Shown piece by piece: positions 9,867-21,847 of a stretch of DNA of 64,000 nt. Position numbers and translations under genes: made by a program. This DNA comes from Symbiodinium natans (lineage: Eukaryota > Sar > Dinophyceae > Suessiales > Symbiodiniaceae): assembly GCA_905221605.1 (NCBI GenBank), contig CAJNDS010002152.1, positions 126,001 to 190,000 of the forward strand, given 5' to 3'. Every line of letters starts with the position of its first letter. The first letter of the stretch is position 1. Below the pieces are notes generated by a model. That model was not told the origin of the DNA and searched no databases. It was given only the letters and a program-made list of their open reading frames with translations.

Positions 9867-11269
9867 CTATCGCGTGACCACTGCTAATTGAGCAAAAAGC
9901 CTGCCCACTCCGACCTCGTCTATCTTTTTCAGCACGGACTTGTCGGACAGCTTCTTCACGTCAGAGATGGGCAGGCCCTTCTTCACATTCAGTCAGCTCA
10001 GTGGTTGAACGTTTGCGTTGCTTTTCATTCTTTAAGAATATGCACAACAGCCGCCGGTGTAGAAGCCCTAGAAGCCCCATCTAAGAAAAGCCACCAGGGA
10101 GCACACAAGGTGCTGGCAATTCGCAGCATCCAGTTCGATTCTGCCCACCTTCATGTCCACGACGGCTTCTACGTCATCGCCCGGGTCCTTGAAGAGAACC
10201 TCAACTGTCGCAGCGTTTTCCGCCCTTGGGCTGCACGCAAGCGCCGGGTGCTGGCAAAGGACCCTTGGGACCACATGATGGATCCCAGGTCGGTACTGCC
10301 TGGCAGTGCTGCATGCACGTTAGGGTTTAGGGTTTAGGGTTTTAGGGTTTTAGGGTTTTAGGGTTTTAGGGTTTTAGGGTTTTAGGGTTTTAGGGTTTTA
10401 GGGTTTTAGGGTTTAGGGTTTTAGGGTTTAGGGTTTAGGGTTTAGGGTTTAGGGTTTAGGGTTTAGGGTATAGAGTTTAGGGTTTAGGGTTTAGGATTTA
10501 GGATGGCACCATGACCAATCTCACTCCCCGTCGCCTCAGTATCACATGGGGCAGTGGCGCATCCTCGGGCAGCTCCAAGACCTTGCCCAAAGCATCGGCC
10601 ACCTTCTTCTGATACCTGGTGCCACTTTGCTACACTTGCCCTACCCGTCTCGAAACGTTTCCATGGCCGTGCTATACGGTGCTCACCTGGAGACGGGTGG
10701 ACCACGAGATCACTCGCAAGGATTGGTCAGAATGGCTCAGGGATTCCGAGTCCTAGAACCCTAGGACCCAGGAAGCCCCCGAAGTCGCACTTCTCGAGCA
10801 CGAAGCTGAAAGGATGACTGCTGGAGCGCTTCTTGAACTGAAACCTTCAGGAGACATACGGATTACTTACATCGCCCCAGCGGTCACTATATGTCTGACA
10901 TGTCCACGCCTCGTCCTAAGGAGCGCGGTCACCTCAGTCTTTCTGGGTCTTTCGTTGCTTGTCGCTCAAGTTGCCACCCCTCAACCGATCCTGGCTGTGT
11001 CGTGCCATGTCATGTCCAGCTCAGCTCTAGGCATCCGCATGCAGATCTTCCATATCTGAGTCGAAGGAGATGTTGTACTTTTTCATGTACTGGACCTCAC
11101 AGATTTCAAAGTGCCGGAGCTCGTTGCATCTGTTGCCCTATGCCATATGCACTCTCCACACTCCGCCTGAGGAAGGGCTGTCTTTGCAGCACAGGCTTGG
11201 GCACAGTCAGAGTACCTGCCAGTGGCCGGGATAGCTCTTTCCCGTAGCTGTCAACTCCAACATGGACAT
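9867..11269 (-). CDS. Seven-exon gene of unknown function
   Basis: Exons read on the minus strand: 11269-11216 (ATG start, MSMLELTATGK), 11137 to about 11031, 10837-10768, 10712-10687, 10615-10516, 10223-10095 and 9980-9867 (TAG stop). Donors are mostly GT (for example CAG|GTGAGC at 10686) and acceptors are AG followed mostly by G. Frames join in phase if the shared G at two junctions is counted once. The product is about 200 residues. Exon 2 has KKYNISFDSDMEDLHA, exon 5 YQKKVADALGKVLELPED, exon 6 KDPGDDVEAVVDMKVGRIEL and exon 7 ISDVKKLSDKSVLKKIDE. I do not recognise a family. The end of exon 2 is not fixed. A large telomere-like array lies in the intron between exons 5 and 6. Confidence 0.62.
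10319..10503 (+). repeat. Interstitial telomere-like array (TTTAGGG)n and (TTTTAGGG)n
   Basis: About 185 bases of near-perfect TTTAGGG and TTTTAGGG units, the longest such tract in the window. It sits inside an intron of the 9867-11269 gene, on the opposite strand sense. Confidence 0.95.
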
Positions 11270-11351
11270 TTCCCAAAATAGGGGTGCCCCTGTCATACCC
11301 CTTAAAAAGAATAGAGCCCCCTTACATGGAGGGTACCCCTATTTTCGGAAA
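11269..11351. mobile_element. 83-bp foldback element with 17-bp inverted ends
   Basis: The left end TTTCCCAAAATAGGGGT (11269-11285) is the inverse of the right end ACCCCTATTTTCGGAAA (11335-11351) with one mismatch. The interior is G/C-run rich and contains TACCCCTTAAA. It abuts the first ATG of the neighbouring minus-strand gene. I see no transposase; this would be a non-autonomous element. Confidence 0.55.
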
Positions 11352-14300
11352 CCCCCACATGAGATGGCGCACAACAGATGCCAAAAGTTGCCACCGTGTT
11401 GGCGGCACTGGCGCTTGCATCCTGCAAGTCGCTTTTATCAGCGCATGTGCCGTGTGCAACTCCAGCTGAGCAGACGCGGTTCGCCTTCCAAGGGTGGCTC
11501 TGAATCCGGAACATTCTTCATCCCTGCCAGGGGTACGAGCAGGCGGCTGCTACGCACTTGGCCCAGTGTGCGTAAGTTGAAGAGTTGAAGAGATAAGGAA
11601 GAATTTCAGGGCAATCTTCCGCATTTAACATTGAGCACTGCACGCAACCAAGTGAGCCGTCTGTACAGCAGGACGAGACGAGTATATTCAGCCAGCTACA
11701 CGCAAGCATGAGATCTAAGAAGTCACGAATTCAAGTCGCGAGACCCTCAGCCCCAGGGTCCAAATCTGCTTCTCATCCTTGAAAACATCAGCGGCTCCCT
11801 CAACTTGCGTAGTGCTGCCCAAATCAAGGCTCGATTTCTCGTTTACGACGCAGGTCTCCAAGCCCTTTGCCAGGAAGCCTTCTTGAGTTTCACCATGTTT
11901 CCAGCTTGTGTGGGAGCTCAACAGCTGAGACATAAAGAGCCCCCCCAAAGCCCTACAAGCGGCCGCCTGTTTTACCTTGCAATCCGATGTAAGAAATAGA
12001 GTTTAACCTCAGGTTTTGGAGGGCTTTTCCTGCACAAGTTTCGTGTCCCGAGCCCTGCCTGCTGCAGGATGCTTCCCTTAGAGCCAGAATGGTCTTCACA
12101 AATGTTCACACAACTCTTGCCACGCGCCCCCTTATTCAAGTGCTCCGCCTGCACACAAAGAGAAAGCCAATGCTGGCAGCCAGGAGTCTCTGGCACTTGG
12201 CCTTGCACTCACCAAACTCCATGGTGGCCATGAAGCCAGTGGAGGGGCAGCTCTCTAAGCACTTCCTCGGAGTATCGCAAGAGAGCACCGCTTTGTTCAA
12301 GAGATCGCCAGGCTTATTTTTAAGACTTCCGAGGTGCTCCAGGCTGGAGACCCCATCCGCATGCTCCTGGAAGGCTGAGGAGTGGCTCAAGAAGCCTGTG
12401 GCCCCCAAGAAGGCCCGCGGCTCAAGGCAACGACTTTTTGGACCTTCTGAAGTCCTCCTCCAGTCGACGTGAGGCCGGACACTGTGGCATGCAAGACATG
12501 TCTGCACTGAAGTGCTCCAACCTGAGACTTCCAATGAGGCGCTAGATTCAGATCCGAGACATACACGCCTTGGCTCATCCCTTGGTTGTTTTCAAGGCCG
12601 TGGCTGCTTAGACTGAACGCTCGGCATAGAAAGGTCAGCCTCCTGAGCAAAACACTAGACACTCAATGAGCCCAGCAGGCTGAATCCGAACCCTGCGCCC
12701 ATGTGCACCCATCTAAAGTGAACAAACACACTTTGGGGTTTAGGGTTTAGGGGTTTAGGGGTTTGGGGGTTTAGGGGTTTAGGGGTTTAGGGCTTAAGGT
12801 TTAGGGTGTAGGGTTTAGGGCACTTCCCAGCCTGCTGCATGACCAGTCTTCTTGACAGAAGCAATATTGCCGCCGCCATGACAACACAGGCCTTGGTAGC
12901 TCGGTGGATTCTTGCTTCGGGTCCCTTCTAGGGACCTTGTTTATGAGGGAAAGGATTATGAAGCCATGAAAGGGGCAATTATATGTAACTGTGCAGGATT
13001 AAAATGGGAGAACCGACTGAGGGCAAGGCCGACAGCGCAGCTCCACTCATCAAAAAGGTTCGTCCTGTCGGAAGATGGTCACGAGCAAGCGATTCAGAGA
13101 TGCGCGCTACTACACAATTCTGGCACTCTGAATGAGACACGAAGCGACTCTGCTATACAAAACGGCTGGCACCTTTCTGCACATACACGCAGCCACTCTT
13201 CTGCACTAGTCCATCGAGCACACGAACTGAGTTCCACACTATAGGGCACGCACCCCCCTGAATTGCGGTTGGCTGGTTAGACATTCAGTGCACCATTTTG
13301 CTACAAAACTCTGTGAACCCAGCCTGTATCTGCACTATTGCCATCCTGATCATGCTCATCTGATATGACCTTCAGGCGGAAGCGTTTCAGCCGCTCTTTA
13401 GCCATCGGCTGTCTCCCTGCAAGCCAATTGGGGGCCCTGCAACTAGTAGCCCAGTCTCTCTGGCAATGAGAGACCGCTTCTCCTGAGAATTCACCTCAGG
13501 GTGCAGCGTTGGATGCACCGCACCTCCATCTGATTCGAAGAGCTTTCGGAGCAACGGTGGCTTGCTGCATTCTGCAGAGGTGATGTATGCAAGCACCTTG
13601 CTGAGCCATAGCTGTCAGAGAACTGTTGGCATCAGGAGACGATCCCCTTCCTGCACCGCTGAAAACTGAAAAACGCTTCACAAAAATTCTAGATGCCCCC
13701 ACCAAGCCGATCCTGACAAACCTTGAGCAAAGCACCCCTAAACCCTAAACCCTAAACCCTAGACCCTAGACCCTAGACCCTAAACCCCTGACCCTGAACG
13801 TGACAAGGCTGTTTCTTGGGCCCCGGCCTCGATGACCATCGTACCCAAGCTGGTTCGCAACTGGGCAAGACTGCTTCAAGAAGTGTTTTCATGCGTTGCC
13901 GTTCAGATCTTTTTAAGAGGGTTTGGAGTTTTTTTCGCTCTCGCATAGCTGGCCGAACCGCAGGCAGGGTTGATGGTACGACTCCAGGGTTTAGGGTTTA
14001 GGGTTTCGGGTGAGAAGGCTAGAAAAACATCCGGCGCCCCACTTGGCCTCTTTCCTGTCTTTCGAAGATGTGTCCGCACCCTACCGAAGCAGCCTGAGAT
14101 ATCGTACACGTGGGCTACTGCCCCCTTCCCCACCATGACAGGTCACAAGAAGGGCCGCCCAAATAGAGCAAGCATTACGCGACGTTCCAAGCAATCAAAC
14201 CCAAATACCAACAGACTCCAAGTCCAAGTAAACCCGGAACTCAGCTGGAAATCCCACGTAAATTAAACCCCATTTCCCCAAGTGCGGAGTTTATCTGCCA

Positions 14301-16387
14301 AGATTTGAAGCTCGGAAAATTCAGGGGTGCAGCTCAGAGACCGTTTCGTTCCAAGATTTCGTGTCACAGGCGAGACAGGAACGCAACATGAGAAAGGCTC
14401 AGCCGAGGTCAAAACCCGCTGCCGGGTGTTGAGGCAGATCTTCCACACCACACACTTTCACATGGCTCTTCTAGTCGTCCTTGAGCCACAACGGCAGGAT
14501 AACACGCTAGTTCCATAGTACCTTGCTGCAATTTAATGGGGGCCCAGGGGGTGGGGGGACGGGGGAGGTTGGGGGGGATACTGCGCCTGGATTGTCTCTA
14601 GCTACCGACTGTGGACAGCTCACCTGCATTGCAAGGCTCGAGACGTGCTGCTCCCATAAGCTGTGTCACTGAAAAATCCTCTTTGTCAATTCTGCACAAT
14701 CAAGTGGTACCACCATGCCAGCAGCGACTTGCAACCGCAAGGATCCCTGATTAAATGCATATCCAGGGTTGGAGTTGTTGAAACAGGAGCAGCACATCAG
14801 TGCAATTTGGCAGCAAAGGCCGGGAGTACGGTGTCGACTATAATGCTATAAACAAACTTCTCCAGCTCCTGTGCAAGTCTGCATCTGCACCGTTTGCGAC
14901 GCTGCGCAATGGGCCAATCCGAAGAACAGCTGCTGGACATGGCGCAGTCTGCCTGCTAAAAGCCTCAACCCACATGCATCTTAATGCCCGACATGCCCAT
15001 ATGCATGTCAACACCTACAAGCTCCCACGGTTGTGGCCCGAGCTTCCCGCAGGCATGAGACAAAGGAAGATCCTACAGGCAGCATGGCTTGGAAAAGCCA
15101 AGAGTGCTGGAGGCTGGAGGTGGGCACGGGAAGCAATGGAAAATGACATGGCATGGCTTCTTTTGGGTTCGAGGAACAGGTATAAGAGTCGGCCATAAGT
15201 GAGCAAAAAACCTTCTAGCAGCACCAACTTTGGCACCGCCTGGCTCTCGCAGCACTCATTGCACTTTGTGCCCAAGCCAGGGCAGATGCACTTTATTCGA
15301 GCTTCTTCGTCCGCGATGTGCATGCAGCATCCACAATAGGTCGCAAGGCTCGTGAGAAGATGCCATACAGCCAAGAGCCTGCATCCCATATCCTGAAAAA
15401 GCAACGCTGGTGTCCAACGTGAAGGAAATGGCAGCTTCAATGCGGACCAAGCTGCAAATTCCATGGCAACCACCAGGAATGAGAACGACGCGTTGGTGGG
15501 AACTGCATCTGCTCTTCGTACTCATCTGCCATCTGTTCGAACCTCATCTCGACACCCCGGCTTGTCGAACGGAATACTACTGTTTGCTTAAGAACCCCAA
15601 AAGAATAAACAAATATAATCCGTATGCTACCCTTAATCAGGAAGAATTCTGAGACGCAAAATGATACCGCCGGGCCGCTTGTCCAGGACCGGACTCCTGC
15701 TCCGGAAAAAGTCGGGTGTCGGAATGCCTGCTTCGTACGCGAAGTCTGCAAGGAAAGATGCCGTCGACAAGCGCCTGTCGTGGTCACAAACCCAAGACTT
15801 GCTGGCCTTGACACTTCACACTCGGCCTCATGGTCGAGGCATTGCGACGACAGTCATGGTTGTACAGTCGCTGGGCGATGGCGAACAGGGACCTTGATGA
15901 TGTCAGGAAATTGCTAGTCAAGCCTTGAAGGAGCACAGGGTGGAAGGCTTGATGGGTACTGTAACATACTGCAAACTGCTGCTCACCTCAAGCAGCCGCA
16001 TTGAGAATACCCCCAAAACCATGCATAGTACAGAGCCCGATCGGAATATTGATATGAATCCATGGGGCGTGGTATCCGCCTCATACTCGACGTCGTCCTC
16101 CGCGATGCCAAGTGGCGATGGGCTTGGCGGCCACAGGTCAAGCTGGTGGCACCTGCAGCTGCAAAATGCCTTGCTCCTTCTCGTATCTTCAGAACTATCC
16201 CTCTCTCTTCCATCCCTTCTTCCTGCGTACTCAACCCCCCTGAAAGGGCTGAGGCGGCCTCATCTCTTCTTTCCTTCCACCCACTCACTACTCTTCTTCT
16301 TCTTCTTCTTCTTCTGCTTCTTCTGCGCTTCTGTTGCTGGGCATGTTGCGGACCGTTATTACGCGCAAGAGCGCGCCTGACTCTCTC

Positions 16388-16442
<55 letters not shown>

Positions 16443-16550
16443 CTCTGTGGGTGTACCCAAACACAGATGCGTGTACAAATCAGATTTTATACAGATATAT
16501 GACTTTGCTATGAAGGTGAAAGCATTTTCACATACCTGGATTTTCACACC
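11352..16550. other. Repeat-rich region with isolated exon-like frames
   Basis: Minus-strand frames that look like protein are at 11715-11908 (VNEKSSLDLGSTTQVEG), 12387-12630 (SQGVYVSDLNLAPHWK), 13387-13596 (ATG start, MLAYITSAECSKPPLL) and 15983-16272 (MDSYQYSDRALYYAWF). I could not link them by splice phase, so they are not called as genes. Telomere-like tracts are at 12736-12822 (G-rich), 13736-13796 (C-rich) and 13986-14006 (G-rich). Confidence 0.4.
16265..16440. repeat. TTC and CT microsatellites
   Basis: A (TTC)n tract near 16285-16325 is followed by an almost perfect (CT)n tract at 16380-16440. Long frames through the CT tract (runs of Ser/Leu or Arg/Glu) are artefacts. Confidence 0.9.
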
Positions 16551-16646
16551 TCAGGACTTTTGCTGTGCCTGTTGCCATTCGCAAACAATGTCTTTCTCAT
16601 CAGGTATCTGCAGGTCAATATCCAAGTCGTCTTCTTCGAGGAAAAT
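16551..16646 (-). CDS. C-terminal exon of an unknown gene
   Basis: After an AAG acceptor at 16649-16647 the frame reads IFLEEDDLDIDLQIPDEK and ends QQKS before a TGA at 16551-16553, 31 residues. The acidic, hydrophobic pattern is strongly protein-like. Upstream exons were not found; a TA-rich microsatellite lies a short way upstream. Confidence 0.5.
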   Translation of the reverse strand: MFLEEDDLDIDLQIPDEKDIVCEWQQAQQKS

Positions 16647-16759
16647 CTTCGACACACACACAAGGAATACGACCTGAGTACTCCGTGTGCATGCGTGCAC
16701 GCGTGCGGGTGCGGGTGTGTGGACCCACCAAACCATGTGTATACCTTTTTTTCTACCGC

Positions 16760-16760
16760 G

Positions 16761-16793
<33 letters not shown>

Positions 16794-16845
16794 GTATGTA
16801 TGCATGTATGTACAGTACATATTATATATATATATATATTATGTA
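16760..16845. repeat. (TA)n microsatellites
   Basis: Two TA-rich tracts, at 16760-16789 and about 16820-16845, are separated by GTATGTATG-type repeats. The Tyr/Ile-rich frames here are artefacts. Confidence 0.9.
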
Positions 16846-16984
16846 TATAGACACACAGGAGCTGAATGCCGGTGCTCAAGACGTATCTTTCATGCATTGA
16901 CACTCCCGAATTTGATGCAGCTCATTCTCGACATATGTCACATGTACTGCGTGGCGTGTAAGCTCAAGTTTCGCCTCGGTTCAT

Positions 16985-17219
16985 ATCGGAACCACGAACT
17001 GTCCGATTTTTTTGTCCTGCCTTGGCTCGCCTAAGCCGACAATCATGAAAACTGTCCATAACAAAATAACGCTCTTTTCGGGAAAATGCTTGTTTTGCGT
17101 CAGCGACCGTGGAAACTGGTCCTTGGTTTGAGTAATCTGGCAGCCGTGGAAGTTGTCTGCTTGAAAGCATTTTTTTTGTCTTGGCCAATGTAAGCTGGCA
17201 ATCGCGGAAACGGTCCGAA
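16985..17219. repeat. Diverged tandem repeat, five units
   Basis: A motif close to GGCAACCGTGGAAACTGTCC recurs at about 16985, 17036, 17102, 17141 and 17199, spaced 39-66 bases, each copy followed by a T-rich stretch. It carries no clear gene. Confidence 0.5.
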
Positions 17220-17482
17220 AAATGCGACAACAAGCAATGTGTTTTGGTGGTCGGGAGGGGTGGGGAGCGTGGTTACTCCACCCGACTGATTTTGGCAGCC
17301 GAATGTGCGATTTACACGCCGGGATGTGTTGAAAAATGCAGATTATGTGGTGACCCTTCAAAATCATCTCAAAAGTGTTCCCAGTGCAATCCCAATCCTT
17401 GCCTTAGAAAGCATGTACATAGCACGAGCTACCGTTTGGGAGCCATAGACGTAGAGGCTTCTCATCAACACCCTGATCCCTG

Positions 17483-17598
17483 CAACCCTAAACCCTAAAC
17501 CCGAAACCCTAAACCCTAAACCCGAAACCCTAAAACCCTAAAACCCTAAAACCCTAAACCCTAAAACCCTAAAACCCTAAGACCCTAAACCCTAAAGA
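17483..17598. repeat. Telomere-like CCCTAAA array
   Basis: About 115 bases of CCCTAAA, CCCTAAAA and CCCGAAA units in the C-rich orientation. Confidence 0.92.
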
Positions 17599-17725
17599 TG
17601 CCGTCTCTGGATGCCTGGCCACCATGGAGCTGCGCATACTCTCTGTCCAGAGGGCATCAAAAGCCTCGTTGAAGTCTTTCAAAAGCGCCTCCGCCCAGCT
17701 TTCCCCAAAGACAAAGAGACTGCTG

Positions 17726-18070
17726 CTATACTCCCCTTGGAACCTTAATAAAAAACAATATGTTTAATGTCCTCTTGGGTTTTATTATATGAACAAAAAG
17801 TAGAAACAATCCCCAAGGGGGATATAGGCTCATCTCAGCAGCAGAAGCCTATTTAGAGATCCTGCCTGGTCTGGGGAGTCCTTCAGTCTGGCTAAAAACT
17901 CCTCCAGAGCTCCAAGTTGGCAGCTGGCACGCCGAAAAAAACTGCTGCTAAGTGCTTTCAACGTAAGGGGAGCCTCCTCATCGATGCATGATGATATGGG
18001 GCGCTCTTTCAGGGGTCCCCTTAAGGGATTCTAGTTAGTGGTATAAAATGGGTCTCCCCTATTTGTGTGA
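17726..18070. repeat. Short dispersed repeats, including CTATACTCCCC copy 2
   Basis: 17726-17749 is the second copy of the repeat at 9428. At 18014-18034 the string CCCCTTAAGGGATTCTAG matches, with a small change, the core of the inverted-repeat element at 32137-32245. No gene is seen between 17600 and 18240. Confidence 0.45.
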
Positions 18071-18242
18071 ATACATGGTCTGTGGAGTCCTTCACCACAG
18101 GGGCAGCTTGTGCTTTTGCAGCCTGCAGCTCGGGGTCAGAGCCTGGCGCGAGTTGCTGTGCAGTATTCCGTCTCACTGCACCCTGCACTGAGAATGGGTC
18201 CTGTTTTCAGATCTCAGTGCGGCTGCTGTGCCGTGATGGGTT

Positions 18243-18588
18243 CTAAAGTTGGTTTGAGCTCCGGCTTGAGATGTCTCGCGAGCCTTCTTCTGTCAAGTCC
18301 TCGAATGAAGCTCGTCGGAAGCGGCACCCGCTGTGGCGCGCGTACTGATCACTGGCCTCCAGAAGCCTTGGATCAACGCAGCGGCTTCAAGCAAACCTCA
18401 ACCCACTTTGATTGAAGTGAACCACGGGCCATGCAATGCACAGGCCAAGATGCTCCCTGAAGCTCGGGAACGCTGAAGCTTCCAGGTAGCGCTCCTCCTC
18501 TGAGTCGGGTGCGGCTCCGGAGCCCGCGGAGTCTGCGGAGTCCAGGCCCAACATCGCAAACACAAAGGTAATGGAGTTGGTGGCCAGA
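18243..18588 (-). CDS. Last two exons of an unknown gene
   Basis: Exon 18588-18442 reads SLATNSITFVFAMLGLDSAD, then GSGAAPDSEEERYLEASAF. It ends at a GT donor (GTGCAT) in phase 2. Exon 18351-18243 starts after CCAG, restores the frame, and reads DQYARHSGCRFRRASFEDL to a TAG stop. Exon lengths 147 and 109 agree with the phases. A further exon-like frame upstream (about 18690-18800, ending ALSIETQI) does not fit in phase, so the 5' part is open. Family unknown. Confidence 0.55.
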
Positions 18589-19663
18589 CTTGCAGTTCAG
18601 AGGCCTAATTCCGCTCTGATTGGTGCATCGCATGCAATCGAAATCGCAGAACCGTGCTTGCTGATGCTGCTTTACCAGGTGCTTTACCTATCTGGGTCTC
18701 AATGCTGAGAGCTTGTGAGGATAGCAGAGACTTGGCAGCGCGAGGGCCACGTCCGCACACCTGCGCTACTCTCCTGCGCCGCGCTCTCAGGACATTTTTG
18801 CCGCAGCACGCCCACTTATGCTCAAGCTTGCTCTCGCCTGCTTGAGCCCCCGGTTGTCTGTACACAGACGATGTTCAGCCACAGGCTGAATCTAAAAGTG
18901 AAGGATGCGGTTCCGGGTTTCATTTCCGTGCCCTCGCCGGCCGCTTCGCAGCACTGGAAGGACTAGGCCTCTCAGTGTCAGGGGCTGGTTTGTTATGTGG
19001 TTTTGGCGCTTCTTTTTACGTGCACAGGTTCTTGGCCGCTTCTATCTACGTAGTCCCCGGACCCTACCTCTCCTTGACATCTCAGTCAAAGCGGCCAGAA
19101 GCAGGAGTTCAGCTTTTAGGTCTTATAAAGTTTTGTTAGTTAAGGCCGTCGCCAATGGGACTGCAAGGTTTCCGCCGGGGGGGGAGGGGGTGGGCTTGGG
19201 GGAGTTCATCCTTCTCTTTCCACTCACGCCAGGCTTCCGGCGCCTCCGCTTTACGTAGCTTGCCTGGCCTCTTGCTGTCATGGCTCCTCCTTGCTTTTTG
19301 TCATGTTTGGCCTGTGCTGGCTATATGTCCATCGCCACCAAGACCGTCCCGGTGTCAGGTACTTTGGGTGGATTCCGCAACTGTGACTTCACAGATGTTC
19401 ACAACGCGTGCGTGTGCCGCTGCGTACAGTAGCTTCTCACCGTCTCTTTCCCATGCTCACCTTTTTCTGGACTGAGGTATTGAAAGGCGGCCACAAAGCT
19501 CGCTGGACGATGGTGCTGCCTTCATGCTCTTTAACTACGCTTGCACGCGCGTGCAGTCCAAACAAGTGAACAAAGCCTGATAGCGATCCCAACTCTGACT
19601 CTCACAGCGATGGCGAATGAATATCTCACTGCAAAGACTCCGTCTACCCAAGTCAGGAGAAAG

Positions 19664-20760
19664 TCATGCCAACACAAGCAAACTTGCAAGCCCACCTGCA
19701 ACAACCTTGAAACCCCAACCAACGGCGAAACCTAGTTTCTTGGGATCTTCAGGGCTCACTGGGCATCCAGACGGTGGAGCTTGCGGACTGGGCATTGACC
19801 ATCCCTTCTTGTCCTGGGCTTCACTTAAGCAAGATGCAGGGATATTCAGAGCTTCCTGCGCGGTTCACCTTGGGGCCGCTAAATCTTAAGTTCCGATAAA
19901 GACTCGTGCTCGCCTCAAGGCATGCTAGCCTGTCAGGATGGCCTGTGAGACTTGTCAGCTCAGTTGCTGCTTCTTTCTTGAACTCCTTGTACTTTGCCTC
20001 GGGTATCTCACCTGAGCTGACATCACCGAGGCGGGTGAACTTCCACACCGCCCACAACATTAAGCCATTATAAGCCTGCCAAGGCTCCATGGATGAAGCC
20101 ATGCTTCGGATATCCCAACTGGTCTGCCTCAGCCTGGTGTCGACCGCAAAGGCCACCTTCGATTTCACATGTGGCCTTGCACCTTAGCTCCCAGGAGCAG
20201 ACCTTCACCAAGGAGTCTACAGATGTCTACATGCAGGCTGGGCAACGCAACCAGGCTGAAGACATCCATGTATGACTCTGCACACGGTGTTGTGTCACTC
20301 CTTATCATCTGCCTGACATTTGAAACACGGCCTGGCGCTCCAGATCAAGCAGCTTTCTAGCGTGGCCGGCAAGTAAACCAGACGGTGCCCAGGAGGCGCT
20401 AAACATTGATGATAACTGATGTGAGGCATGGCCGGCGATGTTGCGTAGGACAATAGTTGCCACGCATGCCAGGGCGCTGTCCACCTTCGCCGCCCGCCCA
20501 AACACGCGCCGTACAGCGAGGGCGGTCCGTGCGGACACTCCTGCGCATCCGACTGTGATGATCGCGGCCCCCTGCTTATTCGCAGTTTAAAACCTCCTGG
20601 TCATTTCACATGGCCTTCACAAACAAACTGCTCGACTTGGGAAACCGGAGGGTCCAGCTGATGTAAAGGAACTGCAAACCCCCGTCCTGTCGTCTCTGGC
20701 TCTGTCTTTTGCCTTTGCTTTGGCACTTGCTTCTTTTGCTTCTTTTGCTGCTTTTGCTGC
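19664..20760 (-). CDS. Four-exon gene of unknown function
   Basis: Exon 1 ends at 20610 and its start is not fixed; it contains a Lys/Gln-rich repeat and then QLDPPVSQVEQFVCEGH. Exons 20571-20313, 20182-19869 and 19813-19664 (TGA stop) follow. The splice ends are GT/AG, GC/AG and GT/AG, and exon lengths 259, 314 and 150 fit phases 0, 1 and 0 exactly. Exon 2 has an Ala/Val-rich, possibly membrane-buried stretch (SALACVATIVLRNIAG), exon 3 reads TRLRQTSWDIRSMASSMEPW, and the C terminus is hydrophobic (VVAGGLASLLVLA). I do not recognise the family. Confidence 0.6.
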
Positions 20761-21375
20761 TTTTGCTTTGGTTTTCGACTTGGACTCGGTCTTGGTCTCC
20801 TGAGAAGTGGCTTTTCCAGCCTTCCGTCCCTCTTACAGTCCAATGTGTGGGCCCGCTGAGGCCTTTGAACTGCGAAGTGAGCATGCCCATAAGATCGGGT
20901 GTCGCTGACAACTCCTTCTGTATCTTTAAACCCCTTGTCCTGAGTCTTTGCGCGCCTGTCGCTGCGGCTCCGTTCACGACTTGTCGCAGGGCCTCGGGGG
21001 GAAGGGGTGAACTGCACTGTGGAACAAAAATAACCAGTGGATCTGTCGAAAGGAAAGCCTGCATCGGCCCCCAATGATGGAAAGTGGCTGATGCTACTCC
21101 TCGCAGTGAAGGCCTCGAACTCGAGCAACTTATCCTCCGGGATTGCGCCTCAGCTGGACACGGGAGAACACCGTAACTACAACCCTGCCCCCAACATCTT
21201 CTTCCCTGCTTTGCTGCCACAAAGGCACCGTCGACCCTCCCGTGGCTCAGTCCAGTTTCTTCATCCTTCTCTGCATGAAAGAGGCAGAGGCCCCGTTTTT
21301 CAGGCATCAGTGGGCATTGGCCACCTTGGCCTCCACTCCATACCTTCAGAGACACCCAATATTGTTACTCAATGT

Positions 21376-21381
21376 GGGGGG

Positions 21382-21417
<36 letters not shown>
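21376..21417 (+). repeat. 42-base G run
   Basis: All G except one C at 21382. This could form G-quadruplex structure on the plus strand. The exact length may be unreliable because such runs are hard to sequence. Confidence 0.85.
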
Positions 21418-21418
<1 letters not shown>

Positions 21419-21553
21419 AGATGACATTTTCCTCAATCTAGTAGTTGGATCAGAATACTTCCCAATATGTACTAGTTGCGCCATAAGACTTCTACAACAT
21501 GAAGAAATGCGAAGAAGATGAAGACTGCAGAGCATCGAGCGCAAGCAGGGCGC

Positions 21554-21847
21554 TTAGGAAACGCTTGCGTCAACAGCTATCAACGTACAGTTGCTGACAC
21601 AAAATCTGAGGGTCCAGCTCGTGCCATGCAAAAGGCTGCGGACACCTTGGGGGTGAATCGCTTCGACCGCTCTTCGATCGACATGGCGCTCAAGGAAAGG
21701 AACAATGCCCATTCCGTCCCTCACCAACGTTACTTTGACTGGATTTAGTAGATGCGCGACTGGTCTTCTGTGTGCTACGGCGTTTTTTGCTCTGACTGCC
21801 TGCTGAGTTCCAGCCTGAGTATGCATGATCTCAGGTTCTGAGTCCAT
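21554..21847 (-). CDS. Exon-like frame, unknown
   Basis: A 97-codon minus-strand frame beginning with ATG at 21847 (MDSEPEIMHTQAGTQQ) contains LNPVKVTLVRDGMGIVPFLE. The composition is protein-like. No splice partners were identified. Confidence 0.35.
   Translation of the reverse strand: MDSEPEIMHTQAGTQQAVRAKNAVAHRRPVAHLLNPVKVTLVRDGMGIVPFLERHVDRRAVEAIHPQGVRSLLHGTSWTLRFCVSNCTLIAVDASVS

Noticed and set aside
16359-16903. Ser/Leu, Arg/Glu and Tyr/Ile repeat frames
   Set aside because: They are translations of (CT)n and (TA)n microsatellites.
21037-21441. Gly-ending plus frames
   Set aside because: They owe their length to the 42-base G run.
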